Shown in pieces: positions 56,403-64,000 of a stretch of 64,000 nt of DNA. The DNA is taken from positions 19,433,437 through 19,497,436 of the forward strand of contig OY978530.1 of NCBI GenBank assembly GCA_963854835.1, read 5' to 3'. Within the stretch, counting starts at the first letter, position 1; each line of letters begins with the position of its first letter. Position numbers and translations under genes: made by a program. The stretch comes from Megamerina dolium. Lineage: Eukaryota; Arthropoda; Insecta; Diptera; Megamerinidae. The notes below the pieces were generated by a model, which did not search any database, was not told the DNA's origin, and was given only the letters and a program-made list of their open reading frames with translations.

Positions 56403-59402
56403 TCACTCTCCGCTATTTCTTGTACGTGCCGCCTGTTCGTCACGTCGCAATCTTTGCATCATTCTTGTAATGATGTCTGCTGACGCGTTCCATGCTTCTG
56501 TCGAGGAGAGCATGCATCGGATAAGTCCCTCCGGTGTTAGCGGCCGTAGCATTAACCGTTCCAGCTGGGAGCGCTCGCCTTCAAACCTGACGCACCTCAA
56601 TAGCACATGTTGTGCGTTCTCAATTTCGTGCTTGCAATATAGGCACCACGGGTCATCAACGTGTTTGCATCTATACAAATACTCTCTGAAGCATCCATGG
56701 CCACTGAGGAACTGGGTCAGGTGGTAGTGTATCTCTCCATGTTTGCTGTCTATCCAAGTTTTTATATTGGGTATTAGTGTATGTGTCCACCGCCCTTTAG
56801 TCGATGCATCCCATCTATATTGCCATACTCGCTCACTATGGCTAATTATATTTTCTACTTCTATCCGCTCAGCCTGCGGTAGTTTTTTATTATCACGAAT
56901 TGACCTCGCTTGGGCCGCTATGATATCAATAGGACACCGGCACGCGATTACATTCGCTGCATCATTAGAGACTGTGCGAAATGCGCTACAGACTCTTAGG
57001 GACGATAATCTGTATGCAGCTGTTATCCCTCTCATGTAAGAGCTACAACCAGTCGCTGTAGCCCATACGGGTGCAGCGTACATTACTATCGATGTGTTGA
57101 CACCTGTGAGTAGATGTCTAATCGGTTGACGTGGTCCACCAATATTCGGCATGAGCCTCGATAGTGCCGCACTTGCTTTTGCTGCTTTAACACCCGCATA
57201 TTGGAGGTGTTCTTTAAAATTTAACCTATGGTCCAATAGGACTCCCAAGTACTTAATGTATGGCATGGATGATATGATGTGGCTACCAACACGCACATCA
57301 ATATGCTCTACCTTCTTCCGGCTACTCATTAATACTGCTTCGGTTTTATGATCCGCGAGATCTAGTCCCGCTAACTCAAGCCACTGTTTAACACTTTTAA
57401 TTGTTTCTTCAGCGTTTCGTTTTACTTCCGGCAGGGTTTTTGCAACAACCGTGATAGCGATATCGTCTGCATACCCAATGATATTTACTCCTTTCGGCTT
57501 CTGTATTTTAAGTATACCGTCGTACATAATGTTCCAGAGAAGTGGTCCCAGTACCGAGCCTTGCGGTACTCCACCCGTCACCATGTACTGCTTTGGTCCT
57601 TCTTCTGTGTCATAGTACAAAGTTCTACTTTTAAAATAATTTGTAATTATTCGAATCAAGTACGCCGGTGCATGGATACCTCGAAGAGCATTTAGTGTAT
57701 ACGACCAATTTGCTGAATTAAAAGCATTTTTGATATCTAGGGTTACAACAGCACAATATTCTTTACTGCCCCCTCTCCATCTTTTCCCTTCCATTGCTTT
57801 TTTTGCAATTTCACACACTTTTTCAATCGCATCGACAGTACTGCGCTTTTTCCTGAATCCATATTGCCATTCAGAAAGGCCTGTTTCACCTTCAGTGTAT
57901 TTTTCCAGTCTAGAGCATATAATCCGCTCCAGTACCTTACCCGCAGTATCCAGCATACATAGTGGACGATATGAAGACGGTTCATCCGGTGGTTTATCGC
58001 CTTTGGGGATTAGGCCAAGTCTTTGGCGTTTCCACCGACGTGGAAATGATCCTTCTCTAAAACAGGCCGTGTATAATTGCGCAAAAACTTCTGGCTTCAT
58101 TTTAATTGCTGTTTTGAGTACCACGTTAGGTATACCATCAAGTCCTGGGGTTTTCTCATTTTTGATTTTATGTGCAGCTGTGGCAACTTCGTCTGGGGTT
58201 ATAGGTGGAATTGTGTCTATATCAACTTGGATTTCCGATTCAACCATTTCCGAGCTCTGTTGTGGGAATAAGCCATTTACGATATTTGACATAATGGCCG
58301 GGCAGATGGGGGAATTAGCATTATTGCTATTAACTTTATTCAGCACAATCCTGTACGCGCTCCCCCAGGGATTGTTTTGCACTTCATCAATTAAGTTAAG
58401 AAATGCCTGCTTTTTGCTCTTGGATATCGCTTTCCGTAGCAGTTTCCTTGTCGCCTTGTACTGCGATTGCAAATTCCCATATTGTTCTGTACCTCTGCCC
58501 CTCTGTTGCATTCTGCGGTGTCTATGACATTGTGAGCGTAAGCTAGCTATATCTTCGTTCCACCAGTATACTGGGGCCCTCCCGTTACTTTTCCCCTTTC
58601 GAGGCATTGCTGCGTCACATACTTTCTCAAGTAATCGCATTACATGCTCTGCTTATTTTTCAGCATTGCCTTCGATTGTATACAGATCATTAAGGACGTA
58701 TTCCAAAACGTCCATATCAAGTTTTTTAACTTTCCAGCCGTTTGTTTGTGCCTTTGTTTGTGTTCTGCATAATTGAAACCTTGTAGTAGGTTTCGTATTG
58801 AACACAATAGCCATATGGTCGCTATGTGTATATACATCCGACACTTTCCATTCCATAACTCTTGCTAACGTACGGCTTGCGAATGTAATATCCACAACTG
58901 ATCCTCCTCTTCCATTATCGAAGGTGAATGCATTACCATGATTCAGCACCACCATGTCTAAACAGGCAAACGCTTCTAAGACTAGAGTCCCTCTACGGTT
59001 CGTGCTTACACTACCCCACTCCGTAGCCCAGGCATTAAAGTCACCCCCGATTATTATGGGTGATTTCCCTCTCGCTTCATTCACCAATCGGTCTACCATA
59101 TCTTCGAATTCTTGTATTGTTGCACTTGGCGGTGCATAGCAACTGTAGAAATGTACTCCTTTAATTTGTGCGTAGACAAAGCCTACATGTTGGGTGCTAC
59201 TTTTGCGTTCAAAAGGCAGATTGCCGCAGGTCCATATCGCTGCTTTACTGCTCATGTCGCTTAACCACTTTCCATTATTTACTAGATTTTTGTATTGCTC
59301 GCTTATTAGTGCAACGTCAATTTGTTGTTCAGCTATTGTTTTCAGGAGGATATCTTGTGCTGCTTCACAGTGGTTTAGATTTATCTGAATGCACCTAATC
59401 AT
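56403..59402 (-). pseudogene. R1-clade ORF2 (copy E), single nonsense codon
   Basis: Same 999-codon layout as copy B. The frame is open except for TAA at 58,653-58,655 (codon 250), where copy B has CAA (Gln). The codon lies in the linker after the endonuclease, so endonuclease (58,656-59,402) and RT plus C-terminus (56,403-58,640) are each uninterrupted. One other substitution in the RT region changes RLVLIPKGDK to RLGLIPKGDK. The ATG overlaps the ORF1 stop by 8 bases. Confidence 0.94.
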
Positions 59403-60786
59403 TCCGTTTTCTTATTTCTTGTAGAGCTGCTTTATAAGCTGGGCATTTATAGCATCCTGTAGGGTGTTCGTTTCCACCTTTAATTCCTGGTTCACAGATA
59501 ACACATTTGGGCTGTGCTTTACACAGGTTTGCTCGATGGCCTTTGTTTCCACAGCGCATGCAAGCATCTGTGCGGTCTATAGTACTTTTACAGTGCCTTG
59601 ATATATGTCCAAAACCAAGGCACTTAAAGCATCGCGTTGGAGTTATATACTCACGTAGCCTGCAATTCACCCAACCCACACGGATTCGCTCACCATTTAA
59701 TATTGATTTTGCTATTTCTGCAGGGAGTCTAATCAGCGCTGTTTGCGAACAATTCCACGTCGTTCGGATGGACTTTACGGCACTTGCGTCCAAGTGTCCT
59801 ATTTCTGGGTATTTCTCCACCACTGCGGCGCATATGTCTTCCGCCACAGTAATTTCATCTAAATCCCGACATTCAATAAGGGTATGTGGTCGCAGTGTTT
59901 TGATGCTAGCTGACTTTTGGAGAGCTTGTTCCATCGCTTCCTTATATTTTTCTGTTTTCTCGCCTGGCTTGCCTTTTAACTCCAACAATATTTCACCTTT
60001 AGAGGTCTTTTTGATTTTATTAACCTCTTCGCCGAGCTGCTTAAAATCTGGATTGGCCTTCAGTTTTTTTAATATATCAGCGTATGATAAGTCCCCGGTT
60101 TTAGTTATGACTATAGCTTCGGGTCGAGCACGGATACGCTTTGGAACTACTTTCCCTTTATTTTCTAAAGGAAGTCCTTTCTTTGGTGGTGGCTTGTTTG
60201 TTCCATTCTTTATAACGGGCTGCCAGTCCTCCTTACTCTGTTGTTTTGGTTTCTGTGTCGTCTCCATTTCAAGTTCTTTCGCCCTCACTTCTCCTTTTCG
60301 CATCTCCTGCTTCTGAATAATGACTTTGTCATGCTGTCTTGTAGGCGATGTCTGTGAACCCTTTGCCTCCATAATGGTTGGGCCTTGCCGCTTATGTGAG
60401 TATCTTTCAGATGCCTCTTCGTGAAGGGCTGCAATATTAGATACCAAATCTCGCACCGTCTGGTTAATGTGCCTTTGCGATCCAATCATACTCTGAAGCT
60501 CAGCAATTTTGTTGCCCAGGATATCAAATGCATCATTTTTCCGAGTATCAGCAGAAGTTAGGTCTTCCTCACCTTCCTGCTGTTCGTTCTCCTCATTTAT
60601 TACTTTTTGTTTTATCGCATTATCTCCTCTACCTGTAGTTGCTATCGGTGAGTAGACCTCTACCGGCAACTCTGACACAGATGGAGTGTTGCACTCATCC
60701 GGGTTATTTACCCGAACAGCCGGCGACTTTTCAGCCTCAAGCCGACTTGTTTGTTCTTTACTCGGCCGTTTTACTGGCGAGTACAT
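59395..60786 (-). CDS. R1-clade ORF1 (gag-like protein), 463 aa
   Basis: Start chosen at ATG 60,786 ([20 protein letters not shown]); the frame extends upstream only through the (AC)n tract as His-Thr repeats. The N-terminal 220 residues are charged and low-complexity; a structured part follows ([36 protein letters not shown]), then [20 protein letters not shown] and three zinc knuckles ([46 protein letters not shown]). Such ORF1 proteins bind RNA and direct RNP assembly. It ends TAG at 59,395-59,397, overlapping the ORF2 start. Confidence 0.93.
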   Translation of the reverse strand: MYSPVKRPSKEQTSRLEAEKSPAVRVNNPDECNTPSVSELPVEVYSPIATTGRGDNAIKQKVINEENEQQEGEEDLTSADTRKNDAFDILGNKIAELQSMIGSQRHINQTVRDLVSNIAALHEEASERYSHKRQGPTIMEAKGSQTSPTRQHDKVIIQKQEMRKGEVRAKELEMETTQKPKQQSKEDWQPVIKNGTNKPPPKKGLPLENKGKVVPKRIRARPEAIVITKTGDLSYADILKKLKANPDFKQLGEEVNKIKKTSKGEILLELKGKPGEKTEKYKEAMEQALQKSASIKTLRPHTLIECRDLDEITVAEDICAAVVEKYPEIGHLDASAVKSIRTTWNCSQTALIRLPAEIAKSILNGERIRVGWVNCRLREYITPTRCFKCLGFGHISRHCKSTIDRTDACMRCGNKGHRANLCKAQPKCVICEPGIKGGNEHPTGCYKCPAYKAALQEIRKRND

Positions 60787-60798
60787 TACTTTAGGTCT

Positions 60799-61058
<260 letters not shown>

Positions 61059-61059
61059 A

Positions 61060-61410
61060 GGTGCCGTAGCTCAGTGGTTAGTGTGTTCGCCTTCTGATCT
61101 GTAGGTCGTGGTTCAATCCCCGGCTGATGCATAACAAATTTAATATCGATAAGATTTTGCTTTCGAACGGTACCCACCTGTAGGCAAGCAATTGGCAATT
61201 CTTCAGACAGTTACAACTTGCCATGAAAAAGCTTCTTAAAGAACTCTGTGAGAAAGCTCAGAAAAAGTGATGTCACAAGTGTTCTGCCGTTCGGAACCGG
61301 CTAAAATAAGTAGGTCCCTTCTAATATTGTCCAAAATTTAAGACGCACAACAGTAATGGAAGAGAAGCTCGGCCAATGAGCCCTTTGGTGCTTTATGTGC
61401 CACATATTTA
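61060..61410 (+). mobile_element. tRNA-derived SINE, copy 4
   Basis: Full-length copy of the family at 7,727 and 9,235, with box A TAGCTCAGTGG and box B GGTTCAATCC, body landmarks as listed there, and end GTGCCACATATTTA plus T-run. Inserted at the edge of a (TA)n tract. Confidence 0.92.
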
Positions 61411-61428
61411 TTTTTTTTTATATATATA

Positions 61429-62676
61429 CACGGCGATTTTTCTAACAACTCTCTTTTTGGCAACACAGCTTTCGGCAGCTTAGCTGTTTTCGAGTAACAT
61501 GCTAGTGTTAGACATGTTTAGTATGGTCTATAATTTAACCACGAATCGACTTACAAACGAACAACGTTTGCAGATTATTGAAATTTATCATCATAATTCA
61601 TGCTAGGTTAAGAAAGTGTATCGTGCAATTCTTCCATGTTATGGTTAGTTTGGGTGACATTCTGAGGCGGCTATTCTTATGACTAAATTTTGCACCAAAT
61701 TTACATTATTGGACATTAAACCACCAACACGCATGCGTAGAGTGCGGACAGAGGAAAATATCGCAGCTGGATCCACCAGTGTTGTTGATGACCGTGAATT
61801 ATCGATTCGGCGCCGTTCGCAGCAATTGGGCCTCTGTTACTCAAGTACGTGGAAAATTTTGCGGAAGGATTTGGGTGTAAAACCTTTTAAAATACAGCTG
61901 GTGTAAAAATTGAAGCCACATGACCTACCATAACGGCTAACTTTTGGTGGATGGCCGTTGTCAAAGTTGGTTGAAGATCCACATTTTTGTCAGAAAATTG
62001 GGTTCAGCGACGAAGCTCATTTCTGGTTGAATGGATACGTGAACAATCAATATTGCCGTATTTGGTGGCATCCCGAAAATGCACTGTTTGGTGTGGATTA
62101 TCGTATCATTGGACCGTAATTTTTCCAATACAACGAAAGGAGGAACGTTACTGTGAATGCGAACGCTACGGTGCGATGATTACAAATATATTTGGCCGAA
62201 AATGGAAGAGCTGGACTTGGTTGACATGTGGTTTCAACAAGACGGTGCCACATGCCACACAACACGCGAAACAGTGGCCCAATTGAGAGGCGGGTTCGGT
62301 GAACAGTTTATTTCACGTTTGGGGCAGGTCAATTGGTCTCCTAGGTCTTGCGATTTAACGCCTTTAGACTATTTTTTGTGGGGCTATGTTAAGAGTCATG
62401 TCTATAGCGACAAGCCCGCAACGGTTGACGCACTGGAAGCCAATATTGAAGAATTTATTCGTGAGATACCGTCCTATATAATGGAGAGAGTATGCCAAAA
62501 TTGGACCCAGCGTATGAATCATTTCAGGCGCCGTTGCGCTCAACTTTTACAAGAAATCATCTTTAAACATTGTATTATACAGATCGTTCTATCGACTCAA
62601 ATAAAGATTTCATACATTTCTCTAAATTTTATGTTTCTTTTAATCAAATCCGAAGGCTCTTAAAAAAATCACCCTG
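61429..62676 (+). mobile_element. rosa-type mariner (DD41D), decayed
   Basis: A 1,248-bp element between TA (61,427-61,428) and TA (62,677-62,678). The left end is CACGGCGATTTTTCTAACAA and the right end inverse CAGGGTGATTTTTTTAAGAG, imperfect inverted repeats. The transposase is split over several frames. Confidence 0.88.
61530..62580 (+). pseudogene. rosa-type mariner transposase, frameshifted
   Basis: The start is about 61,540-61,680 (LTNEQRLQIIEIYHHN-like, shifted). 61,679-61,906 has helix-turn-helix sequence (KPPTRMRRVRTEENIAAGST, SIRRRSQQLGLCYSSTWKIL). Around 62,000 lies the shifted FSDEAHFWLNGYVN-like first Asp region. 62,157-62,663 has MWFQQDGATCHTTRETVAQL and RSCDLTPLDYFLWGYVKSHV. 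The spacing from Asp in QQDGA to Asp in PLDYF is 41 residues, the DD41D signature of the rosa family (first described in Ceratitis). At least three frame breaks make it inactive. Confidence 0.88.
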
Positions 62677-62689
62677 TATTTTAAATGTG

Positions 62690-62899
62690 ATGAGACGACA
62701 TGTCACGACATTTCTGCAGGTGCTAATTTTAATCAGTTTTGGAGATCTGCTTACCACAGAGTGCAATGCGATCACATACGCTTCAATAGGTCAAAGAAAA
62801 TTTATCAAAAATAAACCTAACAAAAACCGTTTTGACTGGCAGAAAAATATGTGTGTTGACCGACAATTATTAGTTCGTGATGTGTACAATGGCGAATAG
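62690..62899 (+). CDS. Possible small secreted protein or exon (69 codons)
   Basis: ATG at 62,690, stop TAG at 62,897-62,899. The N-terminus looks like a signal peptide: basic MRRHVTTF, then a hydrophobic LQVLILISFGDLL, then TTECNA. The remainder is basic with two Cys (CNAITYASIGQRKF, QKNMCVDRQLLVRDVYNGE). TTTCTGCAG at 62,710-62,718 could instead be a splice acceptor, making the rest an exon. I do not recognise the protein, and chance ORFs of this length occur. It begins 12 bases after the rosa element's flanking TA. Confidence 0.3.
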   Translation: MRRHVTTFLQVLILISFGDLLTTECNAITYASIGQRKFIKNKPNKNRFDWQKNMCVDRQLLVRDVYNGE

Positions 62900-64000
62900 A
62901 GAAAAAAAAACAATTAACATGTACACTGATCTTATAAATATTAATTGATCATTTAATTAATATCAATTATAAATATTGTCACAAAATTAACATATAAACA
63001 ATGCACAAATTAGCATTTAGAACTCTCATTTTTCTTTGTGTTTGACTCTTGAACTGTCATTTTTCGTTCTCTTGAATTGGCAGTATTGATTCTTAGGCGA
63101 ATCAGTTCAACTGCCAACCATAAGGAAAAAAAGCAGGCGAATTTTGCCGAGTCGCGTATCTTAATAGACATATAAACTAAAGGTCTGCATGGGTTCACTA
63201 ATTTCTTTTCTTTACACCAGCTATCCATTTCAGTATATGTAATTTACTCGATCCATAAACACAAGTATACACCATAAACAGTACAGAGAATTAAAGCATT
63301 GGGTAATACTTGGTTGCTCTCTCTGCAGTATATATCCATATCCAATTTCTTATTTCACACACTAAATGAAACGAGTATAGCAAGTACAGTAAGTAAATCC
63401 ACTTCGTGTTTTTGCGTATTCATTTTTAATAAAAAAAATTATTTAGATAAATATGGAAGGAAAAGAGGGAAATGCAGAACAATAACTTGAACATTTTATC
63501 GAATAAATTCCATAAAATTCAATACAAAGTGCGTACATACATATTTTGATTTGATAACAGCATTAATTGGTGCACTTGATGTGTTTCGCTGAACACTTAT
63601 TGTACTCAATACATTTTAGATTGCTGACATGTGAAAAATTGTTCGCGGAAATTTGTTCTTGATAGACCTGAATATTTGTTTCCTGAACTTATACATATTT
63701 CATTTTGCACAGAACAACTGGTGCAATAAATTCTCTGACTACTTATCCAGATTTCGTTTTGAGTGTAATTAGAGCAAGCCGTACTCAAAATAAACGATTG
63801 TATTGAAGCCACTATTTAATATATCTACGCAGATGTCTAATATAAACTTAACGAATGTTTTTATTTTTGTTAATGTTGAAGATAAATTTGTATAACTTGT
63901 TTGACCACCTTCATTAGAAATTTTGCTTTCATAAAAACATGAAAAAATGAAATATAGCCACTTGAGATAAATTTTCTCAGTCTCTGGATTGCAGTTTTCG
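62900..64000. other. AT-rich sequence, nothing recognised
   Basis: No ORF with coding character, no repeat ends, no splice pattern that I can assign. It may be the continuing Eph intron. Confidence 0.5.

Larger units (their letters stand above)
56205..60800 (-). mobile_element. R1-clade retrotransposon copy E, nearly full length
   Basis: About 4.6 kb with 3' UTR, ORF2, ORF1 and a short upstream stretch (only 14 bases before the first plausible ORF1 ATG), bounded by (AC)n at both ends (- strand sense). The very short 5' leader suggests slight 5' truncation. ORF1 is open; ORF2 has one nonsense codon. Confidence 0.94.

Noticed and set aside
57730..58527. 265-codon + strand ORF opposite the R1 ORF2 (also 48,626-49,423)
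   Set aside because: Exact antisense of conserved RT/endonuclease coding sequence; an open antisense frame of a coding region.
63606..63812. 68-codon minus-strand ORF with repeated NEIWISS/NEICISS motif
   Set aside because: Two short similar phrases arise from a local DNA repeat; no start context, no recognised domain.

Overview
This window is animal nuclear DNA, most likely from a higher fly (Brachycera/Cyclorrhapha). The one recognisable host gene is part of an Eph receptor tyrosine kinase: four spliced exons on the + strand between 38,244 and 40,245, very like the Drosophila Eph ectodomain as I remember it. Almost everything else is transposable elements of insect type (Tc1/mariner, Ty3/gypsy, copia, RTE, R1 clade, a tRNA-derived SINE, MITEs), separated by long (TA)n and (TG)n microsatellites. 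A tephritid-like fly would fit, but the species is inference.

Layout. 0.4-1.9 kb: decayed Ty3/gypsy pol. 2.0-3.7 kb: Tc1 element with an intact 341-aa DD34E transposase. 3.9-4.3 kb: solo LTR. 4.4-6.2 kb: DNA element with roughly 380-bp inverted repeats and an unrecognised protein. 6.2-9.6 kb: gypsy integrase debris and two tRNA-derived SINEs. 9.9-12.4 kb: decayed RTE retrotransposon, followed by a mariner fragment. 13.5-15.2 kb: a second Tc1 element. 15.5-34.3 kb: a nest in which one old gypsy element is split by a tandem array of another gypsy element (17.6-28.5 kb, each LTR carrying the same 528-bp MITE) and by a young copia element (29.4-33.9 kb). 34.5-38.0 kb: two more Tc1 elements. 38.2-40.2 kb: Eph exons. 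41.2-41.6 kb: hAT-like MITE. 42.3-45.8 kb: gypsy element lacking its gag end. 45.9-60.8 kb: five copies of R1-clade non-LTR retrotransposons, head to tail on the - strand, each joined by its poly(A) end to an (AC)n tract. 61.1-62.7 kb: SINE and a rosa-type (DD41D) mariner. 62.7-64 kb: a 69-aa signal-peptide-like ORF and otherwise nothing recognised.

The host gene and the elements do not form a pathway. The four Tc1 families, the solo LTR, the novel element and a SINE all abut (TA)n tracts, and the R1 elements abut (AC)n tracts, so microsatellites appear to be the landing sites. The 999-aa EN-RT ORF at 47,299-50,298, the Tc1 transposase at 2,393-3,418 and the near-identical copia LTRs point to recent activity. 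Most other copies carry frameshifts, stops or deletions.
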